From: Saccharum officinarum
Lineage: Eukaryota; Streptophyta; Magnoliopsida; Poales; Poaceae
DNA: 64,000 bases
NCBI GenBank assembly: GCA_020631735.1
Contig: CM036160.1
Span: forward strand, 115,240,680-115,304,679
Direction: 5' to 3'
Shown here in pieces: positions 12,867-26,922 of this stretch. The notes below the pieces were generated by a model. That model did not search any database. It saw only the letters and a list, made by a program, of their open reading frames with translations, and was not told where the DNA came from. A program made the translations under genes and the position numbers. The stretch's first letter is position 1. Each line of letters starts with the position of its first letter.

Positions 12867-13110
12867 GCGTTGCCTTCGCAAAAAAGCGAGGGGATGACGT
12901 TTTCAAATTCATAAAGGTGAAATTTGACTTCTAAGCAAAGTTTACGCGTTGCCTTCGCAAAAAAGCGGGGGATAACGTTTTTAAATTCACTAAGGTAAAA
13001 TTTGACTTCTAAGCGAAGTCTACGCATTGTCTTCGCAAAAAACGAGGGGACGACGTTTTCAAATTTGCTAAGGTGAATTTTGATTTCTAAGCGAAGTCTA
13101 CGCGTTAACT
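12867..13110. repeat. Four degenerate ~75-bp tandem repeats
   Basis: Units start GCGTTGCCTTCGCAAAAAAG (12,867), then GCGTTGCC at about 12,947, GCATTGTC at about 13,023 and GCGTTAAC at about 13,101 (partial). Each runs through GACGTTTT, AAATT, AAGGTGAA and CTTCTAAGCGAAGT. They lie in the outer gypsy element, just beyond the 3' end of its antisense gene. Confidence 0.75.
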
Positions 13111-14090
13111 TCGCAGAGAAAAATTTTGAGACAAGTTTTATTAATCCCACCATGAAAATGAAATAATTTATTACATAGAAGTTTACAACAAAAATTACAA
13201 TCATTCACTTTCCGAAGCAACAAAAATTGCAGCTTCGCTAATCAAGTCCTCAACAACCCTATCTAATACTTGATCAACTTTACATCGTATAAATTCTTTA
13301 GAGACACAGCTTGGTGAAGCACTCGAACAGGATAACTGGAAAAATACAAAATGTCACAATTACTTTACATCCCATCACCACAAGTAAAGAAACTAGTGCT
13401 AAAATAAACTACCTGAGAAATTTCGCTGAAGTCAACAATTCGCGGCAAACAAGATTACTTGTTCCCAGCAATAAAATTTTTACATTCAAAATCTAAAAGC
13501 AACACATCATCAACAAATGAACCATGATGACTAAAAGACAAAGCATCATGACATAATGCTTACGTCAGCTTACGTTCAACAAATGTATCAAATGTAGGAT
13601 CCGCCTCATTAGTTGCATACTCCAACCACAGCGAAGGTTCAACAACAAAGTTATCCTTACACATTAGCAATGACAAAACACCCACTTTATCCTACTAAGT
13701 TTAATATTTACAAATATCAAATAACATTGCAAAAATCCTCACCCCTCATTTTAAAAAACTAAAAAATAACTTCAAGACCAACTAAAATGGGTGATCACCA
13801 ACATCATCATTTCTGGCATTTTCTTCTTCACGCTTGTCTTGCTCCTTCTACACCTTTTCATCAGCAGCAATTTCTTTTTCAAGCTGCTGCAAAAAAAAAT
13901 AAAACAAAACATTAGTACAAAAAAGAGAGAAGAAGAGAATAAAACTTCCAATCCAACCTTTTCCATCTTCCTCTTAGCCTTCAGAAAAGCACTCTCCCTA
14001 CCACCCATATTCCGGTACTGATTAAAATACTTCTTGCAAAGCAATTAAGTCCAAGAAATAACCTGACTCAGTTGCTCCATAGAAGGAAAC

Positions 14091-17000
14091 TGTCACATAA
14101 CCTCCTAAATTATGATGGCCTACATGTACCTGTCATTGTCATTATGACCTCTGACAGCCATACTTATGTACCTCATAACCTAAAAGGCCTACTTTCCTCC
14201 GAATAGGATCCAATTATAGGAGTATTGCAATATTACAACAGTTTATTCAATATAACATCAGAGTAAAAGAGCAGAAGTCTTACATAACTTAAGTTTACAA
14301 ACCATAGTTTTTAAACCTCAAACCATAAGTAGCATTATTACAAACCAGTAGTAGTGGAGTATCAGTAGTAACTTTATTACAACACTCAAGCGAAGTGTCT
14401 TGCCCAGAGGCCACACAGTCTACTTGTTGTCACTTTCTTCAATGACAACGGTCATGCAACAAGACTCAAAGCAGGCTTGTTCATGAACCGCACCTGCAAC
14501 AAGGGTTTAACAAACCTTGAGTACTAAGGGTACTCAACAAGACTTACCCGACTAAGGAAAAGACTCCAAAGACATGCTAGTTTTAAAAGATCAAGGTACG
14601 GATATTCAAGAATCAAAATAATTTTTGCGAAAAAACTTACTAAAGTAAATCTTGCTTTTAACCTTTTATTTTCATCATTGATGGTTCATTAACCAATTCT
14701 AAGTGATTCTAGTCTAGATCCAAGTAATTCTCATAAAATTCTTTCTTATTCTTTCAACACATTCCATTTCTTTTACTACGAAGTTGGTGCAAGGTCAAGA
14801 CTCCTCTCTTGTGGAGTAACGACGATTCGAACCGTTTAATTTATCTAGCTGGGGCTTCCTAACCACACGACATATGTAGAACCAAATCTTGCATATATCA
14901 GCTCTTGCTCGGGTCGCCCAAAACCAGAACGTGCCCATCGCCACCCAAGAGTACAGTACTCCTCGAACCCGATCCAATTCTAACCCCGAGGGTACATGTT
15001 ACTCTCGCCATCTCTCCACTCCCAGTGCGAGGTTAGACATTCTCGTGATGGAATAGCCGAAGCAAGGCTTACCCAACATGGGTATATGGCTAGTACTATT
15101 AAAAACTCCTTGACACGAGGGCTAATAATGGACGGTCCTTAACTGATAAGGCGGAAACACTACATTGAAACTCTTTTTCCAATGCAAGTTAGCAGTAGCC
15201 AAACCACCCGTCTGATCTCAAGTTCATTCTTATATTTCAGTACCCATCAAGTTATGCCATTAAAGTGTCATTTAAAATATCTCATTTTAAAAGCCTAACT
15301 TAATAAGCAATACGAAACATAACTATGCATTTTCAATAAAACAGGTACTAAGGGTGATATCGCAATAATCAAGGATGGTAATGCAACAATTGGGTTATCA
15401 CTCAACTCCTAATTACTTAATGCAATAAACCATAGTACCAATAATAAAGATTTATAAAAACTCAAGGAAAGGTTTAAATACACCGGGGCTTGCCTTGCTC
15501 AGACGAGACGACTGGTTCAGGCTCAACGACTCCAATGTCTGGTCCGGAACCCACTGGCGATTGCTCTTCTCTGGAAGCTTGCTCGACAAAGTCTATTTCT
15601 TCGAAAGCGGAAACTACACGAGAGTATGACATGCTTCAACATGATACAATGATAAACATGATGCTTGATGATAATATGATATGATTAATAATTTGAGTAC
15701 AACTTTCCTTCACGATACACTTGCAAACCAACAGAACTCACTGACTAACCGTAATTACATTAAGCAACATTATTACTTCTTAAAGAACATGTTAATTATG
15801 AGCTCAACCAAGTAATTGAGGTGCCAAGAATCATTAAGGGTTAATGACCTAAGATCATCACTCAATCAAAAAGAGCACACAACACTTAAAGTTATCACTT
15901 AAACATTTATTTAATTACTTAATTAATTAAGGTAGAAATTAAGAATAAATTAAACTTCATCCAATTGAGCTCAAACTTTTTCTATAGGTTGACCCTAGTC
16001 TAAAATAGTATCAAAATAAATTTTATGATTTTTGGTTTGATAATTTAATTACTAAAATTCTTGGAAGTTACATTTAATATTTAATTGAGCTAATTAAATG
16101 ACTTGTAAAAAGTAATCAAAATTGGTATTTGATATTTTTTCTAGATATTTTACACTTTGAGAAGCTTACTAAAAAAATTTCACTATTTTTGGAACTCTAC
16201 AAAAATTCTAGTGAAATAAACAAAAATCATTACTATTCATATTATTGAAAAAGAAAAAACAAAACTGTAGCTCGGGCCGACCTTTCCTTCTCCTTCGGCT
16301 TGGCCCAGCAACGCGCGGCCCACCCACACGCTCACGCTCTCCCTCGCGCGCTCGCTCTCTCCCTTGCGCGTGGCCCAGCAAAGCCCGCCCTAGCACGCGC
16401 GCTCACTCTCACTGACACGCAGGCCCCGCTCGTCATCTTCTTCCTCTCTCCCTCGCGCTCGCTCTTCCCATGGCCCAGCCATGATGGCACGGTGGCCGGC
16501 CGGCAATCACAACACCAGCGACTCAACCAACGCGACCGACACGACCTACACCATCCCACGAACCTCACCGGACCATTCTCTCGACCGCAAACCCCCCGGA
16601 GATGGCACCTCACCGGCCATGGCGGCACGGTGGCCGCGGCTCACGACGTCCCGGCGATACAAGCTATTAGCGATTAAATTGAAAGCCTGAGAAGCATTAG
16701 TGGCTCACCCCGAGCATAGCTCTGTAGCTGGTAGACGCAAAGAAGCAGTGGAGGTGGTTGGCCACGTGCGGTGGCTCGGTGGCTATGGCTATGGTAGCTG
16801 CTTGCTCCGGTGGAACTTCGATGTCCCGACGTGTCTCCCCGTGTGCTGGAGAAAATAGCGAGCGCATGAGCAAGTAGAAACAACCACGATGCGGGAACGC
16901 TGGATCAAAAGCATTATCATGGACTACACAGGGCTGCCCACAGTGGCAGAGCTCACTTAGGATGGCGGTGGACCGAGGTTGGAGACGACGGCGCACACAC

Positions 17001-18389
17001 GATTCTGAGCGGTAGCAACTACAATAGGGAGCGCAAATGACTCGCGAGGCGATGGTGGTGCTGATGGCGAGATGGAGAGGGCCAAGGTTGAGCAGGGAGG
17101 ACGAATTTTGCCAACAAAGCTCTATGGTGGCGGGTGAAACCGGAGAAAAGAACGTCGGTGACGACAGTTCACACTTTATAGTCGTGGCCAAGCAATGCGA
17201 GGACGACACGCACGACCGCCCAGACATCGCGAAGTAGCGGCTAGCGGTCGGGGGTGCGCCTGGAAGCTGACCAAAGGCCATGGTGGCTCGCCGGTGCCCA
17301 TACCGTGCGGTGGCCGGCCGGGATTCGCTGGGTACTGTAGCTCCCCCTAAAATTTAATTTCAAACTATTTTTATCAAATTACTCTCAACATCATATAGTA
17401 ACTTGAAAAATTCCCAAAATATGAAATCTTCAGAATTTCAAGCTCTACAAGTTTTATATTGAACACTTTTTCAAATTCGAAATGGATTTTGAAATTTGAA
17501 TTTAAAATCAAAAGGGGACATTTTTCTAGAATTTGGTAATTTAGAAATGACTTCAACTTTATGTTGAAACTTCAAAAACTTAAAATACCAAAGTTTTAAA
17601 TCTAGCCAAGACCTACAACTTTGCTATTCAAACCATTTTCAAATTCTGCCTCTATTTTGAAATTTGAGTTTGGGATGAAAAGGGGTCAAATTTGAAATTT
17701 GCTTCTTTTCAAAATTACTCAAGATTTTACACTAAAACTTTGAAAACTCAAAACACCAAACTTGTAGCCCTTGAAAAGATATACAAACTTTGTTTTAAAC
17801 TTTTTCCCAAATTTTGCTTAGATTTTGAATTATTTAAAAGGGAGTAAAAATTAGGGTTTTGGATTTAGAGTTTCCGGAAGAATTTCAAATTGAAATTTGT
17901 TGCTATTTTAATTGGTGAGTATTTAGTGATAAAACCATCATCCAAGGGCATCATTGAGTCAAGCATCACATGTTTGACCAAATGCCACTCTTGGTTGACC
18001 AAGTTGGCTTTTGAAAATCTTTTAATCACTACCCAAATTTGAATTCAAATTCGAATCGGAAAACTCACGACAAGTTTTGGATCCCGAATTCGAACTCAAA
18101 CTTGAAGCTTCATTTTACGTGTTGGACTTGAGTTCATACCCTACACTTGACACTAGTGTATAACATAGTCATACACCTCAAATTACATAGGGCATAAACT
18201 AAGTATTTGTGGTGACATTCAAAATTAGGGTTTTCGATTCAAGTCACACATTTCAGAAGCACATCCAACCTAAGAATGTAAACTCGTTTTAGTTGATGCA
18301 CATCGTAATTGACCTAATCATGAATGCTTTGCGATGCAATATGATGACATGGCAAGTTATTTAGTTACTATAACACCAGAGGTATTACA
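14091..18389 (-). repeat. 4.3-kb solo LTR, family 2, reverse, TSD GAAAC
   Basis: The plus strand reads TGTCACATAACC ... GAGGTATTACA, so the element's own start is TGTAATACCTCTGGTGTTA. GAAAC flanks both sides (14,086-14,090 and 18,390-18,394). There is no internal region or second LTR, so it is a solo LTR left by LTR-LTR recombination. It aligns with 56,271-60,251. A GC-rich block lies at about 16,260-17,340. Its insertion splits the antisense gpsy gene exactly between two codons' worth of sequence that rejoin without loss. Confidence 0.85.
15474..15613 (-). other. LTR-embedded acidic reading frame, family 2 (open)
   Basis: On the minus strand, after a TAG at 15,614-15,616 that could be a splice acceptor, an open frame gives FEEIDFVEQAS ... 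and ends SSEQGKPRCI followed by TAA at 15,474. The same frame and ending recur at 57,646-57,786. The ending resembles FERGKPRSI of LTR family 1. It may be an exon, a leader peptide or a chance survivor. Confidence 0.4.
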
Positions 18390-21363
18390 GAAACTTATAA
18401 TCCTTGTCCAACATTTGATCATACAAAGGATCCTTTGCCTCCTTCATTAGATAAAAAAGTGCACGAGTAGCATAAACACAACTCAAATCTGCACTAGTCC
18501 GGATAACAGTTGGCAAATCTTCGTATTGGCGACACAGCCAAGCAAAAAACGGATCTAATTCTCTAAGCTCCCAACAAGGATCTTCTGGCTTCGCACTAAA
18601 TTTATCATAGCAATTTTTGCAAAGTTCCCACAATCGATTACACTTATCATGAAAATTCTGATATTTTTCAGAAGACTTCTTCTCAAGATAATTCTTTCCT
18701 CTCAATTTTTTCAAGATCTTTTTTCAAATTATCACAATCTTCACTTCAAGCTTGGCTCCAACATAAATAAATTTGGACTCCATATCATGAAGAGCTTCAA
18801 CTGTCTCTATTCTCTCTTTCTCTTTAGCAGCAAGTTGAGACTTCAAAGATTTAATCTCTTCAACCAAACTTTTTTTGTGAAGTGCCACATTTTTAGCATC
18901 ATCCTTAATCGATTTACGCAAACTCCTTTGCAAAAGAGCATTCTACAAAAAAAACATCAACACATTCACACATAAAGTCAAAAACATATTGTAAATCAGC
19001 ATAAGAAGTCTAACCAAATTTACACAACAAAGTCAAAAACACACAAACCTTATAAATCATGGAAACACTAGCATCTGCCAACTCAAGCGAAGATTTACCA
19101 ACAAGTTTGACCTCCGCATCAGGAACCGCGAAAGCATCATCAATGCACTTTGACAACTTTAATTCTGGCTTCTTCGGCATAATACAAAGTTTGTCCAAAC
19201 CAATCCCAATAAATTTGAAAGTGTCTAAATTCACACCTTGAGCCTAGTAGTATTCCATGTAGCGTTTATAGGCCTCACGATCCACTCCATCAGGAATAGT
19301 TTCCAAAACTTTGGCTGGAGTAGCAGGTTCCTAGGCAACTTCTTTCATTCTCCCAAAATCCACAGTCGTCTCTCTATGAGACGAAGAGTTCGGAAAAAAT
19401 TCCTCTGCACAAAAAAAATAAAACATGAGTTAGTCAAATATTCAAAGTTAAAAATAAATGCAATTTTTTTGTTACTTGTGGAAACTCCCTTCTCAAGATG
19501 ATATGCAACTTTTTCACCAGTATTTACATCAATCATGGATTCAGAAAGACGAGAAGCTCAAGCATTTTTGGCATCTTCGTCAAAAACATCATCATCAAAT
19601 TCATCAAAGTCAAGGGTAACGGTAGTAGTACCCTTACCCTTGAGAGCCTTAACTTTTGGAGCACCAGTCCACAGGCCCACCTCCCAAGCTAGTATCTTCT
19701 ATCATAACTTTGGGGGTGAGGCAGCTCCTGCAATCCTTGATGGAGTTCAGCTACAAACCTTTGAGAAGATGGCCCAGCAGTCTCCTGCGAAGCCAAAATA
19801 GCAACCTCACCTTCTTCTTGCGACTCCATAATAGCATCCGCAGCAGTAGCAGCAACAATAGGAGATTGAACTCCAATAACTGGAGAAGATAAAGTTTCTT
19901 CGCCAACATTAACTTGGGATGAAGACAAAGTAGCTTCGCCCAAATTAATATTAGAGTGAACATTGGCCTCCAAATTCTGGAAACAATCACCAAGCGGAGT
20001 CAACATTGATGGAGTCAACCCACTAGAATTAAAAACTAAACTAATCATCCTCACCTCTTCATCATGAGCCAGTTGACTAAGAGTCTCTTGACCCATATCC
20101 TCATCACTTCCTCCAAGTTTTTTAGAGCCAGAAGGCGTAGCAACTGTTGACACCTCTAATGCCACCTAAGCTAGGTTGTCATCCCCAGTATGACACTAAA
20201 GGTGATAGTACTAAAATATGCAAATGCTCTTCTAAAATAAATATGAAATCCGCAAGCGCACAGATAATACTGATGTAGCATTTTAACCGGGAGTAATCCA
20301 GGTATCGTTATTTATATTTTTACCACTGGGAAGGGATGCTAAGGATAATGAGCAATGAGCATCACTGCATATGCTAATGGAGAGCATAACCATGTCTTTA
20401 TCTATCTTCTCATACAGGGTAAATGTCACAAGATAAATAATATATGAAGAATAATAAAGGATAACTGGTAAGCACATAGCCACATATAATGATAAACATC
20501 TCAATAGATTACTCTAGATATATAGCACTAGCATGGATTAGGACGAACTATAAAGATAAATCCTAAGTTATTCTAACTATAAGGTCAAAGCATACGATGA
20601 TTAGTGCAATTACACTTGGCAATCATAGCAAAAAAAGTTATATCTACGTATAGTGATATTACTAAGGAAGATATAGAACATAGTCGTCACTTCCCTATAA
20701 TAGTTGTGCTCTGCCTACCCCATACTCGAGAGGTGGACTACAAAGGACTCAACAGGACTGTCACTCCCGCGATCTACCACACGATCCGGAATATAGGTTA
20801 CAATCACAGGTAAATACGGTATAGGCACTACGCCTACACAATGTTTATCACTCACCCATGATATCAATGAGCAAGCGCTATACGATCCTACACTTGAATA
20901 TAATTCTGATCGAACTATGCCAAGCATATAATCAAAGTAGATTAAGAATAATATAATTGAGAACATAATCAAATACAGCAAAGTCATATCCAATATGATA
21001 GAATAGACTAAAGTCATATTCATACAAATGATGAACTAGATGAATAATATAAGAACAAATACAAAAGTAGGAGAGAATTACCAAGTATTCTCTTGACAGA
21101 TCTAGAAATCAAGCAATGCTTGGCTCCTAGTTCTAATCCTATGTAGCTATGCTAAACTAGAGATCTAATTGAGATGGTGGCTCTAGGGCTTCTCTGAATG
21201 GAATGAGATGAATGAATTGAATGAATTAGGGTTTCTCCTGGGGCTAGGGGCCTTGTTTATATAGCCCTCTAGGAAGCACCACAACCCTTAGATCAAACCG
21301 ACCTTGATCAACGATTTTTATTCATCCTCAAAGGCGTTGGAGGCAGGATCCACGAGGTGAAAG

Positions 21364-24300
21364 TGTAACACCCTGGTGTTACGCAAGCATTTAGGCATCG
21401 CCAATCATGCATATTATGCATCATCAAGCATCATAATCATACATGCCTAATCATGTAAAATAAAACATTGAAACAATGCTTTGAAACATTGAAACATGGA
21501 CTTGAAACATTGTTTACTTAACTAATTAACTTTTAATGGTTCACCATAATTTTTGGAGCAACTTTGTTATTCAAAGTTTTCTAAAAATTAGTTTTTAAAA
21601 ATGTTACTAAAAATGGTCAAAATACCCTTTAAATAGCTTTTGACTTCCAATTCAAAATCTATTTGGATTTTTGAGTTGGTCCCTTAATAAAAGTTGTAGA
21701 GAATTAAATTCTAAGTAACTTTCATTTTTGGATCATTTTCAGAAAAGTCCATTTTATTGCTCAAACTAGTATTTGAAATTTGATATTTGAAAAATTCATT
21801 GAAAATGAAATTTGAAAAATGCTTTTCTTCTTTAAGTGGGTCGGCGCCTCGCTTCTGGCCCGCTCGTGCAAGCCGGCCCGGCCTGCCTCCGCGCCCGCCT
21901 GCTCCCCGCACCCGCTCCTGCTCACATGCGTCGCACGCGCCTGCGCCCGCGCGCACCCGCTCGCCAGCCAGAGCGCGTCGCACTCTGCCGCGCTCGCCAT
22001 GTGGAGCTCGTCCACCGGCCGCGGTGGGCGGCGTCGGACCGCCGGTCGGAGGCAATACACCTAGACAGGCTCGCGTCCACCTCCACGCCCTGGCCACGCC
22101 TTAAGGCCGCGCCCGGCCCTGCTCTCTCTCTCCCTCGAGCCATTCCAGAGCAGCGCCACCTTCGCACACCGCCGCACCTCCGCCGGCCTTGCTCACCACC
22201 ATCAAGGCCTCCCATCCCGATTCGGCGTGCACGCGGTGCCGCCCCAACTTCCTCTTCACCGTGCGCGCATTGACAGCTGCCGGCGTCGAGGTAATAAGGC
22301 GGATTTCACTGCTTCGTCCCCGCCTCCGGTGAGTGTGCCTCCACGGCCTGCATGGCTAGTCGCGCTACCACCCCTTCTCCTCCTCTGTTGCACGAGCACC
22401 GGGTCCGCCTTTACCCTGCGAAACCCCCGCGCTCCTTGCCTTGCCCCGCCTCGGTCGGTGTCGGATTAACACCGGTGAGCCACGCCTGCGTCGCCACCAT
22501 GCATGCCAGCGTGCATGCTTCGGTGCACCATCGGCTCATCCGAGGGCACCAAGCGGTGTGGCCTGGCATGACGAGCATGTCGGTGCCCGCGGCATCGCCG
22601 GGGAGCTCGCTGTCGGTGATCATCGGCCGGTGGAGCTTCTCCCCTACTTCTGTCTCACTAGATAGTGGGGCCATGGGGCCCACCTATGCCTCCTGGCTCG
22701 GGTCTGGGTGAACCCCGCGGGGTGCGTTTAGTATTTAGGGCGGCCGGTTTAAAAAAAAGAAAAAGGGAATTATTTATTTCAGTGAAAATGTTTTAGAAAT
22801 TTGTATCTTGCTCCAAAGTGCTCCAAATTTGGTGAAACAAATTTTGCTAGTTTTCTTTTGAGTAGATCCGCAGCATAAAAATATTGCATGTTGATTTTGA
22901 GATACTTTTCTGTGGAGCTTTATTTAAGTCTTGTAATTGCTATTTATCTTAAAAATGAATAGTCAATAGAATATGTATCAGAAAAATATGGTTCCACTTG
23001 CATTAGTTTTCTTTTGTGATGTAGTATTTGGGAAAAATGTATGCTATGCATGTTCTGTGTGAAATTATTGATGTCTAGTTCAAGTGTTATTTATTAACTA
23101 GATTTGTTATTTTCTTTATAAGGAAAAATATGAATAAAACATGCATGTGATAAATTTTTGCAGTGATCATTTACTGTGTAGAATCTAGGAAAATGATAAA
23201 TCTGTTGTTTGATACTTTTCATAATACAAAGTATTTTCATGCTCATATTTATGCCATATTTTGTTATTTTTTGTGTAGGCAGTTTTGCTTATTCAATTCA
23301 CATAAAAATTTTATGGTAGACTAATTTTGGGGTGACTGTGCTACTGTATTTTTTTTAGATTTTTATGAGTACCAGAATTATAGGTTGCTGTTGTAGCCCT
23401 AGTTTAAATTGAATATAAGATAATAATTTCTAATGCATGTTTAGTTACTAATATTTGCTTTGGTGTATCTTTGAACTATCTTAGCTTGCTGTGGTGACTT
23501 AGTAAGTAGTATAGTGGTTGTAGTAGTAGTTTAGTAGTACATGTTCTTGGATGATATTGACTACCTTGTAGAAGGGTTATATTTCTACTCTATCCAATAA
23601 AGTAAACATGTTCATCTACATCCTATTCATCATGATCATTGCATTTCATCCCTCCAATGCACCTATGCATGAGCACTTATACATCTGCATCATATAGGAT
23701 CGTAGGAAGGAATTCCGGTAGCAGTTCCAGAGGAGCCGGAAGAGCAGCCCGAGGTATAAGAGCAGGAGGTTCCCGAGGCAAACGAGAAGGTCGGTGAGGA
23801 TATTCTAGAGTGTCCCGATCATCGCCCGAGCTCTTTCGAAAGAGACAAGCCCCGTAGCATTATCAGCCTCCTACTTTATAAAGCATTTTACTATATATGT
23901 TATATATTTGATGCATTAAGTTATAGGGGTTGAGTGCAACTGTTGCTGTATTATACCTTGCTTACCCTTTTTATACCCTATCCTTGTTACCCTGGTATTC
24001 GCAGTCGAGTAAATGCTTAGCTTGCTTAGACCGGTAGAAGTCGGGTGATTTTCTGTCACCTGCGAGCTATAGGTGGTTACCTGGATCTGCTTAGATAATT
24101 ATGTCATCATAGGATAACTAAGTGTTAATTTGAAGTTGAGACCAGATAGAGACTTATAGGGTTTCAGACTGTAGTGCTTTCCGTTTGTGTCGGTTAAGGA
24201 CCGACCGTTGTTGGGCCTCGAGTCATGTTGAACGTATGCCTTACATTTAGCTGGCCGAATAATGTACCTTTCGACCGCGAAGCTAGGAGATTATTCGGGC

Positions 24301-25323
24301 CGAGTGGATTGCCCGCAGCGCACTGTACCAGAGCAGGTGTGTAGGACACGGGGGCGCGATAATAAGGCCAAAGAGCAGTCGGGCGGCCCCCGGGTACATG
24401 TGGTTCCTGGCAAACTCGAGACTTTACCTGGATAGTTAACTCGGTGACCAATATCTCACTTTAGCGGGTGAGTGAGGTTTATGTGAGGAATAAATTACCA
24501 GCTGGTTAATAATCAATTCGAATCGCCATCGTTCACTGGATAGTGAACACTTGACTTGAGTTACTTCATCGTAGTAAGGTTGATGGAACACCTGGACAAT
24601 TAAAATAGATATGACATTATGGTAGTTGATATTGATCACTGGTTATCATTGCTTGTTAATCACATGTTTATTCTAGTATATGTGTAAATGTAGCCGACAG
24701 GTTAATAATTATTAACTTGACAATAATGCTTTTGGAAAGATTCTTGTAATACTAAAATTGTCTTTTTGCAAATGAGTCAGCTACCTCATGATAAAGCCTT
24801 CATAATCCTTGGTGTCATTTTTATTTTTGGTTATGTTGGGTAAGTCTAGCTGAGTAACTTCTCGTACTCAGGGCTTTGTTCCCACTTGTTGCAGATGGAC
24901 AGATGTATTACGGCTACTGTATCAACTGCCTTTATCCTGCGATGGGTGAAGCTTAGGACCATGGGTAGTGGTCGTTCCCTACATCTTATCTAATGCTTTT
25001 TTAGAGATGATCATCAGCTGGCACTATACTTGAACTATGTGTGAGTGTGTGGGTGAATTTGAACTAAATGCTTCCGCTACTTTTATTTGAACTTGGTTTG
25101 TAATAACTATGTTTAAACTCTGATGTATCCGTGATGTGAACTTTTATGTTATTTGTTATGGTGACCGCTAAACTTATTACGATCTTGGCTGATATGCGAG
25201 TTGATTTGAAATCCCTCGAGATTTCACGGACTACCGGGTTATACGGGCTTAAGTTTGCTAAATCGTCTGCCCCGGTGGATGATTTTCTTACTTAATTTCG
25301 TATAATTGGTCGGTTCTGTTACA
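21364..25323 (+). repeat. 4.0-kb solo LTR, family 1 (copy 2), TSD GAAAG
   Basis: TG...CA ends (TGTAACACCCTGGTGTTA ... TCGGTTCTGTTACA) are flanked by GAAAG at 21,359-21,363 and 25,324-25,328. It is complete, with no internal region. A GC-rich block lies at about 21,840-22,740. This copy defines the true ends of the family for copies 1 and 3. Confidence 0.88.
23698..23870 (+). pseudogene. LTR-embedded acidic reading frame, copy 2 (two stops)
   Basis: In frame with the copy at 62,541: VPEEPEEQPEV, then a stop, EQEVPEANEKVGEDILE, and CPDHRPSSFERDKPRSI. There are stop codons early and mid frame. The agreement of frame and of the SSFER-KPRSI ending, despite a different DNA sequence, is the main evidence. 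Confidence 0.4.
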
Positions 25324-25475
25324 GAAAGCTGATTGGCTCCCTGGGTGGGGCGTCCGCCCCTGTTGCCTAGCCTGTGGGCCCTACCCTCCGGGGTGTGATC
25401 TTCTCGAGTCTTCTAGAGTATTCTTTTTTATAGTATGGTTGGTTTCTCTCTATGTAAATCTGACATGTGGACCTC

Positions 25476-26922
25476 TGTTGACACTTCTAACACCACTTAA
25501 GCTAAGTTGTCATCCCTAACATGGCGCCAGAAGTGTTTATATAGAACTACTCCTCTTAGAAAAAAAATGGGATCCACAAGCATACAGATAAAATACCATC
25601 GTAGCCTTCACCGGAAAATATTTCAGGTATCGTTAATTTATATTTAGCTCAAGGGAAAGAATTAAGGACTTAAACCTAAATGGATGGATTTGCAAAATAT
25701 GACTACTTATGAGAAATCAATCACACAATCACTTACTTTGGCAGGGGGGATAAACCATGATAAATAAATATAATTGAATTGTAAAGCATAGGGAATAAAT
25801 CACGCAGAGATTAGAGATAGACTACTCATCATACAGGTAGGTTGACGTCTGATTAGTTTAAGAGATTGAATTTTAGGTAGGTTCTAATCTACCAAGTCAT
25901 TCATCTACTCTAACAAACACACCATCATATATAGCATAAAAGATTCTTCATCTATGTATAAGGAATATTACTGAAGAAAGCCAGAACATAGCATGACTTC
26001 CTACGTAACGTTGTTTCTGCCTGTCCTATCAATAGAGGGTGGACTATATAAGACTCAATAGAACTATCACTTCCACGAACTACCACACGATCCGGCCAAT
26101 AGGATACATTTGCAGGTAAATAGCATCTAAGCACCACGCTTACATGTGATCTACCACTTAACCCCCTCGCGAAAAGAGCTAAGCGTTTTGCAAACATATA
26201 CATAAACTCATTATCGATTATAACCATATCAAATGTACTACTAGAGCAAACTAGAAACATAATAAATAGAAGCATAATCATATTAGAATAAAGTCGTAGA
26301 GTAAAGATACAAAATAGTACCAATACTTTGATGAAGTCGCCCGACTCTTCCTCTATCTAGTCTAAACCTATGTAGAAGTTGAAGATTTGGAGTAGCTATT
26401 CTAATTCTCTGGTGGAGAGAAACTCTCTAAACCCTAGCTCTACTGATGAATTACTAATGAATTAGGGTTTCTCCTAGGGTGAGGGACCTTGCTTATATAG
26501 CCTTCTAGGAAGTACCACAGCCCTCGGATCAAACCGACCTTGATCTATGGTTTTTATTCATCCTCAAAGGCGGTGGAGGCATGATCCAAGAGGTGGAAGC
26601 TGATTGGCGACCTGAGTGGGGCGAGCGCCTAGGGCCAGGGGCGGCCGCCCCACCTGCCAGCCCATTTGGCCCTCCCCTTCGAGGGGATGCCTTCCCGAGT
26701 CTTCTAGATTATTATTTTTCGTAGTAGGATTGATTTCTCTCTATGTAAATCTGACATGTGGGTCTCCTTTGGTCTTTTCCTAATAACCCCTGCAGAAATA
26801 GACATTCACCAAAACTCATGGAAATTATTAGTTTAAAACCCCTAAGTCTAAGGTGAAGCTAATTTTAACCCTTCTTTTGATCCTTGTTGACTTATAAAGT
26901 TGATGGTTAACTATCGTTAACA
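25476..26922 (+). repeat. Solo LTR B, same family as A, inserted in A, TSD ACCTC
   Basis: It starts TGTTGACACTTCTAACACC and ends ATCGTTAACA, flanked by ACCTC (25,471-25,475 and 26,923-26,927). Length is 1,447 bases. Sequence on its right (CCTTTAGTTATTTCCTGATAACC) repeats B's own last part, because it is the displaced tail of LTR A. Confidence 0.85.

Noticed and set aside
12867..13110. CRISPR-like array
   Set aside because: The repeats are contiguous degenerate tandems in a plant retrotransposon, without unique spacers.
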